Assembly: GCA_025642065.1 (NCBI GenBank)
Contig: JAODUP010000435.1
Location: 207,501-271,500, forward strand
Source: Paralvinella palmiformis
Taxonomy: Eukaryota; Annelida; Polychaeta; Terebellida; Alvinellidae
Direction of reading: 5' to 3'
DNA: 64,000 nucleotides
Positions 49,833 through 61,400 of the stretch are shown piece after piece. The notes beneath the pieces are model-generated. The model saw only the letters and a list, made by a program, of their open reading frames with translations, did no database searches and had not been told where the DNA came from. Numbering within the stretch: the stretch's first letter is position 1; each line of letters opens with the position of its first letter. The position numbers were made by a program, and so were the translations under genes.

Positions 49833-50059
49833 CTGCCAAATGATAAACATACAAATTAAATATAATGCTTCAGCTAAATTTGAAAACATCTGAAAAAATA
49901 ATGTGAGGCAAATGCCAGTAGTTTCACATAAAATTTTGGAGAAAAACAAAACCCTATTAATGCATACAAAACAAAAATATTGTTTAAAAAATGAAAGCAT
50001 AGCACACAACATGCAATGATACAGAAACAGCATTCAGAAATAAATACATGCATACCCAA

Positions 50060-50120
50060 GCATAAATAGCCACTCCTTCTTTTCCTTAAATAACGATGGT
50101 GCAGCCATTTTCTCTACTTC
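50060..50120 (-). CDS. Candidate exon inside the 3.1-kb element
   Basis: Between a TTGCAG acceptor and a GTATGC donor the frame reads VEKMAAPSLFKEKKEWLFML. The joints to its neighbours are not resolved. Confidence 0.3.
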
Positions 50121-50391
50121 TGCAAATATTAAACAATAATTTTGTGAAGTGTCCAATTTTAAAATACAAATATTATTTAAGTGACTGATTCTTTTCAGGG
50201 CTATTCCTGTTAACCTCATTTACTTTTAAACTGAATAGCTATTAGCCAAATACACATATAAATGCATGTGACATGTACGTTTTATAAACTGAATATCACT
50301 TATCCAAATACACATATACATGCATGTAACATGTACCCTTTAAACATATTTAGAAATACAGTAAATAAAGAATAACCAATTAACATTTAAC

Positions 50392-50445
50392 AAAGATTTC
50401 CTTGCTTTGTAAAATCCAACATAGCTTGTCTATCTAAATCTTCAT
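50392..50445 (-). CDS. Candidate exon: second half of a SAM-like domain
   Basis: After TTTTTAG it reads EDLDRQAMLDFTKQGNL, resembling the IDGEALLxLTEEDLxxL half of SAM domains. A phase-1 join to the exon at 50821 works if that exon uses donor GTAATA. Confidence 0.35.
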
Positions 50446-50820
50446 CTAAAAATATACAATAAAACACAGAAAATGTATTAAACATAAAGTAACGTAAATA
50501 ATTAATGTTGTGGCTTCTTGGTGTATTATGATATTTTTATTCAACAAACATTATTTTATGTCATGACTGGCACAAATATTTTCTGTATTTTGCTAAGCAG
50601 GCAAGATATTGCTCAGTGACCAAAAAGTAGTTATTATATACTAGAATTATAATCAATACTCATTACTGAGAAATCACTATCTATATATCTCTAAGATGTT
50701 TTCATAAAATACTCAACACACACCTTTGTTTCAAGTCATATCATATTATTTGGTCACCTGAAGGTTTATAATGTAAGCATATCAATTGAGTCTCATATTT
50801 TCCATGTCTGAAGATATTAC

Positions 50821-50924
50821 ACACCTTTGAAACACTTTCTTCTTCTCCAATGTTGTGGTTCATCAACCAGGAACAAACATTATCAGCAGTCCATTTGCAT
50901 GGGTCTGTTGACGGTTGCATACTT
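50821..50924 (-). CDS. Candidate exon: first half of a SAM-like domain
   Basis: After CCTTGCAG the frame reads MQPSTDPCKWTADNVCSWLM and NHNIGEEESVSKV. The W-T/S-x-x-D/N-V-x-x-W-L signature is typical of the first helices of SAM domains, which mediate protein-protein interaction. It lies inside the inverted-end element. Confidence 0.45.
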
Positions 50925-52318
50925 CTGCAAGGCAAACAGGTAGAAAACAATGTAGAAAATACATGTAAAATTATTCATTCTTGCAACTTCAACCATGAAT
51001 GTAGTCTCCATTTGCCTAAAAAAAGAACGTACTTAATTAGACATGTCAATAACACATTTTGTACTAGTGAAATATCTTCTGCTTAATTGCATTCACTAAT
51101 GCCAGTATATGAGCTCATTTTGAAACTTGATCAGATGGCACTTCTCATCCACCAACATGTCATATCCCACCAAAACACAGAGTGCATACGGATGACAGTT
51201 ATAGCAGATTGCATAAATGCAATTAGGCATAAAGATTTATGAAATAAAGCATAAATATTTGATACATTACATTTACATACAAGATTAGATATGATATTTA
51301 ATTGTTATTTTCACTGATGAATCCAACATTTATGTGTGAAAGCTAAAAGGTATCTTAGCTTTTTTTAAAGTATACAATTATTGAATTAGATCTATCGTCT
51401 AGCAGTAGATCTAGTAGTGAATTGATCCACTGAAAAAAAGTATTATACTAATTAATATGTTTAAAAAATTATAAAATGGCAGAACTGAAATCACAAGCTA
51501 AACTTTATGTACCTATAGCGAATTAAGGGCTATTAGTAATACTAACATATTGTTGTATTTCATCACGACCTGTGTCCGGTATTCAAGCTGAAAGATCAAG
51601 GGGAAAACTAGTAACATTCTATGTGAGCAATAATGGTAAATGTTACACATATATATCTCTTCTTTACTTACTAACTTAAATTATAGAACAATTTCTAGTT
51701 ATATGTTAGCTATGATATAACTGCTATTACGTATACATCAATATACATGTAATAGAAAAACATAGTTACCTTAAGTTGTGATTTTTCGTGACAAAACTTG
51801 TCACACCTTCCGCCTAAACTTGTTCACGTAAATACCTCATCTTTACCCTAATGGAGGCCACCAACAAATCTGGCTGTTCACACAAAAAGCTTTGGTCTGA
51901 TCCCGTGTAACTTTTCACTATAAATGTTAATTACTGTTTGTGAAATATTTTTTCTTTTGTTTACACATGGATCACCTAGCTCGAAACAAATTTTAAACAC
52001 TGTCACGGTACAAAATCTTAGATTAATAGAATATCTTTCCTACAAAACCAGGTAATATACACCTATCCAGAATATTATCATGTGATACGATATATTTCAA
52101 ATATTATAATACTTAAAGCACAGGTTATATATCCATTGATTGAACTAGTCGTTTTATTTTTACTCAATTGTTGAAAGAACCCTTGGAAGAGAAAAACTCT
52201 CATGAAGAACCATTTCAGAACCCATTTACTTCTCGTTAGCTTCGAAGAACCTTTGGGTGTCAAAATAACCCTATCCGGAAACTTAGAACCCACAAGAACC
52301 CCCTTTTCAAAGAGTGTA

Positions 52319-53320
52319 TGTGTGTAAAGAGATGCAGCCTCAGAATAGATAGTCTATTGCATCTACTTGTTATTAAACAAGACAACTGTGTGAAAACAAT
52401 CGCGCGTTTATCTGCGTATTGACAATAAAACATTCACATTAGGATTGAACAAACATGGATATCGAGTTGAATGAAGTGAAGCATAAACTAAATTTTATCA
52501 CGCGTTAAATATCCAATTGGTTAATGGAATTTTCAATTTACTAGTTATTAGTATTATTTTATTGAACATCTTTCTACTTAAGATAAAAGATAGACGTCAC
52601 GCATTGTGGAAGTGAAACTTTAAGTTACGGGGATTTTATACCCGGAAACTCTGGGCCAGGATACGTTATATAATTGGCAGGTTATTAGACCACCAATCTG
52701 TCCAGGAATTAGATGAATGTTGAAAATATTGGCTTTAAATAAATCACTGTACAATATTTAGACAAGCATAAGAGTTGTGATATATAATGCCAAAAAAATA
52801 TCACGAAATGAAAGCTTATTTTAAAGATGCTAAATTGCCATTAAACTCTCCTCTTTATTAGTAGTTAATTAAATTTGAGCACGATTCCGAGAAGTGTTTG
52901 ATTACTTACAATCGGCGAACAAACCTGTTTATACACAGACGATCCATTGTCGAAAGAACTATTAAAATGTGTATTATGCAAATAAATCATTTAGAGTAAA
53001 ATGTATGTACTTAAGATAACCCCATTAACTTGTCATCAAAATGATACGACTCATCCAATATATTAAATGTTGAATTTTACGAAAACGTATAATACTATAT
53101 TATTTACCTCCAAAATGTTAAGAAAACAGCCCTGATTGTGCCGTTCTTACTTCTGCCAAAACTGTCAAACGCTTGTTGTAAAAATCAGACTCAAAATTGT
53201 GTTTTTGGAGTTCCTCTTTAGGAGTTGTCCACCAACTGGGCCATAAGTTCCAGGTGTGACCAGTGTTGAGGCCAAACTCACTCATTCCACTCCACTCCAT
53301 TTCTCTCCACTCACTCATTT
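52319..53320. other. No gene recognised
   Basis: AT-rich. The minus-strand open frame 53118-53318 (ending LAEVRTAQSGLFS) is short, and its family is not recognised. Confidence 0.45.
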
Positions 53321-53324
53321 CTCC

Positions 53325-53492
53325 TCCTCACTCACTCACTCACTCACTCACTCACTCACTCACTCACTCACTCACTCACTCACTCACTCACTCACTCACT
53401 CACTCACTCACTCACTCACTCACTCACTCACCCACCCACCCACCCACCCACCCACCCACCACCCACCCACCCACCCACCCACCACTCACTCA
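53325..53492. repeat. (ACTC)n to (ACCC)n tetranucleotide repeat
   Basis: About 100 bp of pure ACTC units turns into ACCC units and back. It lies about 750 bp beyond the gene B stop codon. Translation gives an artefactual THSL repeat. Confidence 0.95.
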
Positions 53493-54243
53493 CTCCTCAC
53501 TACTGATAAAAGATAACTTGATGAGTATTTCTATGATCAGCTAGATGAAAGAACACTAAGAATAAATCCGTTAAATAATGTTAAGGAAAATAAAATGATA
53601 GCATGAAACATCTCCCAGACCCGACAACATTGGAATTCAATCTTAGAACTGGGCAATTCATTAGCATTAATATTACGGGAGTCGTCTTTCAAAACACGAA
53701 GCCTGGTAATATTAGGAATGTAAATTGGCGTCAAGACGCAAAATAATTGAACAACTTAAATAGCTCAGCCACTAATGTTGGACAGTAAAACGAGCACAAA
53801 ACATTAATCAAGTGGTGGCGATTTATTAACTTAATTAGTTTGTAATCAACTCAGTTAATACGAACACTTAAATGAAATACTTCTGTTATAACTAAGTCAA
53901 GAGAGAATGTCATTAATAAACATCAGCTTAACAAGATGATGAAGTCACCCCCCCCCCCCAAGGCTATGATGATTCCGACAACGGAACCATCTCATTAAGC
54001 AATAAATCATGAGGTGTACAGTCAAGACCAAGACCTAGATACATTGAATATTTTGGCTAAACCAAGATCAGAAATAATACTACTAATCATTGAGTACAAT
54101 GAGGAACTTAAGTTTTACTGAGTATGATGGAAAAAAAAGAATTATTAATCTTATGCTAAGAACAAGAAATATTGGCATAATGAACAAGCGGTCATCGGGA
54201 AGTTTGATACCTATCTTTAACTAAGATATCCATCTAAGTGAAC
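53493..54243 (-). other. 3' flank of EGF gene B
   Basis: Downstream of the gene B stop on the minus strand, AATAAA occurs at 53822-53827, about 420 bases past the stop, a plausible poly(A) signal. Nothing else was recognised. Confidence 0.4.
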
Positions 54244-54415
54244 TTAGACGGGTCGGCTAGCGCTAGTATAAGGTCGTGGTCTCAGTGGCGCAGTTAGAGG
54301 ATGTGATGCCATCGGCATCGTGTATGGAAGTGGAATTATACGATCATCCTGTGGTTGAACAAACTCCGTGAAACCGGGATCTAATCCATTCAGCTTGTTG
54401 CTCTGGGTCCGTCTC
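54244..54415 (-). CDS. Gene B exon 14: cytoplasmic tail and stop
   Basis: G completes AT|G after GTTACAG. It reads MRRTQSNKLNGLDPGFTEFV and ends APLRPRPYTSASRPV. Same 172 nt as A, but the sequence is strongly diverged apart from the two ends. Confidence 0.85.
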
Positions 54416-55185
54416 CTGTAACAAAATATACCATATTATATAGCATATTCTTCGCTCACTCAATCACTCACTCACTCCACTTCGTCAAATCATCAGTGCT
54501 TGCTTACAGTAATTTATACGTCAATGAATGATCCAAAGAATAAATTCACAATTAAGGATTCTCTGTGGTATCCCCCTCCCGCATTACGCACTTAATTCAT
54601 ATAACTGGGACTTACATTGCGAAATAGCAGACTAGAAGCAGTACACCAGCGACCAGAAAACCTACAGCTATCAGAATATAGAAAGTTACGTTCAGTTTAG
54701 AGTCCGGACTGGGGTACTTCTCTCGTGACTTTATAAATAGGCAGCAGAGATCCTGAAATAATTAAATTAGTAACTAGGTCAGGTCAATCAACATAATGGC
54801 TTTAAAATATAGCATAAGAAAGTGTTAAGTGAAGGGCAGTTTTATGTCCAGAGAATATAGCAAGAGAGATAACATAGCGTTATGATGAAAGAGTTCCGAG
54901 TTGTTACTAAGACCAGTATGATGTATTAATTATTTAGAAACCTTTAACATGCATTTTAATCTAAGTTTTCACAGGTGCTAAATAATTATCGATCACTAAT
55001 TATTACCCCATATCAGAGCTTCAGATTAATGAATAATATTCATTAAGACAACTTTCTGAAACCGTATATGGCCTGTTTAGTGGCGCCAATATTAAATGTT
55101 ATGATATTGCTGTATGAACACATATAGATATATCATGGACCACTTAGTAACATACTCGTTCATAGTTGCTACTAATCACAGATAG

Positions 55186-55216
<31 letters not shown>

Positions 55217-55388
55217 CGCATTTGTTCTCCAGTGATTTTCATGTTTAACTTTTTTTCTTCTTTTTTTCTTTAATCGTATTATATTTGTTAAATCTTATAT
55301 GTTTTTTGTTCTTCTTAAGTTTATGTACAGCGCTTTTGAACAGGCTTTAAGTATGAAAAGAGCACTTTATAAGTTTGGTATAATAATA

Positions 55389-55441
<53 letters not shown>

Positions 55442-58400
55442 TTGTCTCAGTTTAGAGCAATTTTAAATCAGCTTAGATTCGACCTGTTATTGGATTCAGC
55501 ACCTAGAGAATCAGATATTCTACACATATCAAGATATTCATTTATTTTTCAACTAACCAGCAACCATATTCTAGGCTATGGCAAGTTTAGGTATATGGTG
55601 AGAACAATATCCAGCTGTTAGTGTTCCTCAATTTAGTTACCGACCAGTTGTAATTCGTAAAAGGAGAAATATCAGCAAATAAACATTTGCACGAATTAAC
55701 CCTCCAGATATTACAACTGGAGATTTATTGGAAAAATAATGATAGTCTCAGGAGCATTCTTCTTGTTTCGGAGCAAATTGTTTAACCCCGATTTTTAATT
55801 ACAAATGTAATAGATAAATGATTACAAATTGATTATAAAGAAAGGCAAGGCAAAATCAAATTACGGAGAATAGGTTTGTGGCAAAATCGAAATATTTATC
55901 CAACTGGCTGATGGAGCGACATGTGTCTATTTATGAAGACATTCACCAAATATGATTGTATTTGATCATATAGCATATTAAATATGGATCGTCAATTCCC
56001 AAGTAATCCCTCTTTTCTTCTCAATTTCTATTCCAACTCCCGAATTGATCGCGAATTCCTGTGGAAGCATTCTTGAGGGGGGGGGGAGTTAGGGGAGTAA
56101 TATCCCCAATATTACCTTCTCTTGGTTTATGTTGTCCAAGTTTTCTTGGATGATCAGGTGCAACAGTTCCCTATCCAGGTAAATCTTTTTGTTACTGTTC
56201 GTGTAGAGTTCTGTTCGAATATTATCCTGCGAGTAGTCTGTGCTGCCCGATACCTGTCGATATGGTCTCATCTTAGCCCCGTCGTTGTATGCATTACAAG
56301 CTCCATAAAACACCTCCAGCGGAGCCCTGACTATTATGCCGATCCTTTTCGAAGAGAAATACAATTTGCCTTCGGTTTGTAGTTATTCAATATATAGGAT
56401 TACAAAAACAACCGTCTCATCAATGGAACCATTATATAGTAAACGATTTGGTTGTTAGTATTTGTTTACTAAGGACAAGCTGTACTAATACTCACCCAGT
56501 CTGGCCATTACCGACACTTCTCGGATAACCTCGAGCAATGGATACATGTCGAGATGTGATGAGCGGAGTAAAAGAACTGACACCTGATTTGCTGCGATAG
56601 TAATGATACATGATTAAGCTATTAATTATTTAATTTCGGTATGTGATAAAGCCGATATAGGCCGTGTAAATGTAAAGAAAATATCTAAATATTTTGAATA
56701 TTAAAATTGTAAATAACATTATGATTATAAAGTAAATCCAATGCCTAGCTGCATGTGCGCGTGTGTGTGCATGTGCGTGTGTGTTGGGGGGGGGGGGGCA
56801 TGTGTGCGTATATGTGTGGAACCTGTGTGGGGTCGTGTGTGCGTACATTTGTGTGTATGTGGTTGCTGTTTGTGTGTAAGCAATCACTTTTTAGTATATA
56901 ATTGTCAGAATCACTTCATCTTCATTCGAGTTTTCATTCGACTTTTCGTAATACTCCTCACACTTACAATGGCATAAATGAACAACATCTAACAGGAATT
57001 GAGGCACAATAATTGTTAACAATGGTCGCAATAACGTGACGTAATTTCTCCTCAATCTCTAGAATCTGTAGAATTGAAAAACAAATAATTATAAACAACT
57101 ATACCAGTACAACAACGATATTCCCTGTCGCTTACCGATATGAATGCCTCCATCTTGTGACGTAGTAGGCGTTATTTAGCATATTCTGTTATACCCATCC
57201 AGACAGGTACGGATACGAATTGATGAAATGTTTTGTCTTATTCATTGTAGGATCATATACCAGTTACGCTGTGTAAAATACTAGTAGAAACTTAGGACGC
57301 GGTAGATTATTAAAGACGTGATAAAATATCTATCAATCTGTATTTATTACCCATATTGCAAACATCTTAAATTAGGTGTGTTTATCTTACTAACCTGAAT
57401 TGCCGTCTTCATTGTGAACAACAGAACTGTGTATTGTTCCTCTGCGACATCAACTTAATTAAGAATAAAATAAATATTTGTTAATCGGTAATCAGTAATC
57501 AGTTAGCATCATATTATCGTTTTGGGATTACAACACTAGTATCTTCAACACTAATGCCACATTTATATATAACAAAACTCTATTGCACTATACTAAAAAA
57601 TAATAATAACCTTTTTTTAATTAGGGTATTGCTTTCCCCAGTGAAACATTTGCAAAATTTGACTTATCAAGTATATTCCCGAATCAATTCTGTTTGAAAT
57701 TGGCTTAAATGTTTAAGTGTTAATAATTTACAACGATTTTTGTGCACATGATAGGCTAAGTGGGCGAAAAGGCTAATGAGGCAAAGTGGCAAATGCTCTA
57801 CTATTTGACGGCCAAATGACGTGAGATTTCCGCGAGTAAACGAGTGAGTGAGTGAGTGAGTGAGTGAGGCTTAGGGAATTTCTAGGAGGAATCAGGATTA
57901 CAAGCTATTCGGCTGCACTTGTCAGGCCAGTCAATATGTCTCTGTTCAGTAAAATGTGTTGTTCGTACTTTACACTAACTGTATTAAATATCTTAAACAC
58001 AATGTAAAATTAACGCATGGATTAAACATATAGTCCCTTCTTAATAATCTAGAACAACTCGAGGTTAATTAATACACTATATTGACTAACCAAAAAATAC
58101 ACATTGTCTTATGACCTGATCGCATACCTAGCTATATGTAAATGTAAAAAAGTGTGGTAATTTTCTCCTAGTTTTACAATCCGTTTTATATGTTCCATTC
58201 TAAACGGAACTTAAAGTTTATTTGTGACCACACATGTCAAATATAGGAGTGTGTAGGAGGTGCAACAAAGACATTGAACATTCTTTATAAGTGCTTTTCG
58301 TATTAAGAATCGTTATTTATATGAAGATTATATTTCTTATTAACCCACAATAGGGAAGCATTAGCCAGGTGTCGGAATTTAGGGATTTTGATAATACGGC

Positions 58401-61400
58401 CATGCCAAATAGATAATATCAGTTTTATCATCACCATCATTTAAGTTTAAAGCAACCCAAGTCAATGATGTAGTTCTCAAATTTTCAAAGAAAGAAGAGA
58501 CGATTACTGTGATGGTAACAAACAATTATCTATATCAAAGCATATGGTTCACTAAGTAATAAAATTGACATGTAAGATAATACATCGGGCACCTCAGTGG
58601 TCTAGCTGGCAACGTGTTGGACCACATAGCACTACCACATGCGTTTGAATCTCGGCGTAGGCATATCTGAAGGGTGTTTCATCGTTGACTTCGCTTCATT
58701 ACCTATGGAGGTCGCTCGGCCCATTTAGCTTACCATGTTCACAAAAGTGGCCGTAAAACATCAATCATCCTCACCACCATCATCATTAATCATCACCACA
58801 AGAGAATACATCATCAAATGAAAATAAAACATTTCGTTGTTCTATTTGACTATTTGACTCGGCACATTTCAATAGACAGACTTGTGTATTGATGTTATTA
58901 ACGTGTTTGTATGTGACATCATCAATTTGTCTGAGATAATATGAGCATGCGTGCACATTCTGCTTGGTACTTAAGCAGTCTTTGGCAATCAGCTGAAAGC
59001 GATACATGTGAATACGAGTTTATTACGACTTTTCTACCACCATGAAACACGTAATTAACGTAAACCTCATTAGGAACCCTTTTCTAATCAAAATTGTTGA
59101 AACTGATGAAACAGGTTACAAAACAACTCAACATTTATTCCAAGATGGAGAAAAAAGAGCATTACGGTCAATCGCATGAGATGGAGCAAATAGGTCCAAT
59201 GGGCCCTACCAGGACCGTGATGTCTTTATTTGAGGACTTTCGTGAATATTTAACATTATTAGTGAATATACACCTGAAAGATGACAACAGCCTTCTATGA
59301 GCAATGATTCGGCCTTCCTTATAGGTAGGTAACAGCGAAGCTGTGAAACTAATCGCTGTCAGGTTTGGGGTCTGACTTCCGCATATGCTTTGGGTGGTAA
59401 AAGGATTAACCCTCGGCCCTTTGCAACTATGTCTACCCTTCATGTGAATCCTCGATCATGAGCCAGACACATCAGAGCAAAGCCTACAAATTGGGAGTTT
59501 GCAATTGGTACATGGAACGCCCGCAGCTTGTCTACCACATCAAAAAGAGAGATACTAGGAACAGACAGCGAACACTAAAACATTGACATTTTGTGCATCC
59601 AAGAGACAAAAGAGACAAGAGACACTTTAGTCGGGACACAAACTAGTATTCGTAGAATAGAAGGAAGCCTCCTATCGAGTTCTAGGCTTTGCCATTGGTC
59701 CAAAACTTCTAAACCACATCAATTCATACAAGTAGATAAGTGATCGCGTCTCCATACTAGATTTCACTCTCCCCACAAGAAGTGGACCACTACTGAAATG
59801 ACGTGTGGTCAATGCGGCCGTTCGAGGGTACCCTACGGCCCTCCAGACCACTATAGCAGAGGAGGAAGTTAAGACCGCCATCAACGCATTCCAGAAAGGC
59901 CGTGCCGCAGGTCCAGTTGGCATCAAGAGCGAGCTCTTCAAGTACTCAACAAATATTGTTTCCCGCCCTCAGGCCAAAATCATCAACTCATCGTTTGAAA
60001 ATCACGTGCCCATAGAGATACTCGGAGAAGGGACGCCCTGCTCAAGCCACAGGAATTCCCCAGTCCAAAACCCAACCTCTGGCCGATAGTCCTGCTGAGC
60101 AGCATAAGAAAATTTATCTCCATCATCACTCTACCCCGCATCAGATCGACTGCTTTACCGGACCCTACCAAAGTGGTTTCAAAAGAGGTAGGGGATGCGC
60201 AGACATTGTATGGCCACAACCTATGTCGTCCGACTCATTCGAGACATCAATAGCATCACCCCAGGGCGACAGCCTTTCACCAGTCCTTTTCAACTGATAC
60301 CTCATTGCTGCACTCTCATCCGTTCGAGAAAGCTCCAACAGGTCTAACCCACCAGTCTCCAGAGAAACTGAAAGTCCACAATATGTTTATGAACGAGACG
60401 AAGATAGAGTTTAGTCATATATAGCTTGCAGAAGCCACGGGGATAGATTCACATGGCAAGGCTCTCAGTGGCAATGAGAGATGGCGCAAGAACAAGACAC
60501 CAGTCTACTTACTCTGCAGCACTACATATATCACATCCCGCTGCATACAAGGCAACGTAACAAACTCTGGGGTCGGCGAATCAAGATATCGCTGAAGACA
60601 AGACTCTGTCTATAATGCATACTGCGTATCAATCATACTCTACAACTGCAACAACTGGGCAGTACCGAAAGCCATGCTCAACAAGCTGGACGCAAGCCGC
60701 CACAGACACCTCCGTACCATCACAGGTCACTGCTGGCCAAAAAGCCTTATCAGCAACCAGGCACTGTACAAACTGTGCAATGAAGAACCCTTCTCCTCAA
60801 AGGTAGCAAAGCAAAGATGCTCAATGTTAGACCATGTCCAACGCTGGACCCTGACGCGCCCACTCAGAGGGCATTAGACTTCACTGACAAGCCTAAAAAC
60901 CGGAACTAGGAAGGAACTGAACAAACTTACTGGGACCAATACGTGCCGACCTCAAGCAGGCAGGACTCGGACCCCTCCGCATAGCGAGACAACTCCAGTA
61001 CCTACGGCAACGTGCCCACAAGAAGCCACATTGGGCGAGCACCAACGTGATAGACTAATTGCAGCCGTGGGATGTCACAGTAACTACCGCGACTGCAGAA
61101 CACAGTCTATTATTATATACATGTGTTTAGATGGATAACGGCTGCTCTTTCAATAAATAAAGTTAAAATAACCTGAAAATACTTCTTATAGTTTTGCAAG
61201 AAGAAATAATGATTAATTGTTTGCATGTCACTGTATGATTTTCGAAGTTGCCATCTGACATTGTATGCTGCTGCATAATGTTAAATGCTTCCTTATAATC
61301 CTTGGTGCTGTCTAAATTGTTCCATGTGTTTCAATGTGATAATAACTGATATTGTAAACCTTTTTTTATATTGCATGACTGTTTGTATGATTTTCCATGA

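Larger units (their letters stand above)
49201..52318. mobile_element. 3.1-kb element with inverted ends and GGTTCTT-rich subterminal repeats
   Basis: The left end reads TACACTCTTAAAAC and the right end, inverted, reads TACACTCTTTGAAAA. Both termini (49201-49445 and 52155-52318) are full of GGTTCTT and its complement AAGAACC, absent between them. If the terminal repeat begins CACTCTT, a TA dinucleotide flanks each side, as in TA-targeting DNA transposons. The interior carries minus-strand exon-like segments. I see no DDE-type transposase, so it may be non-autonomous with captured host exons or encode an unfamiliar protein. Confidence 0.6.

Noticed and set aside
53256..53544. THSL-repeat proteins on the plus strand
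   Set aside because: Artefacts of the (ACTC)n tetranucleotide repeat.
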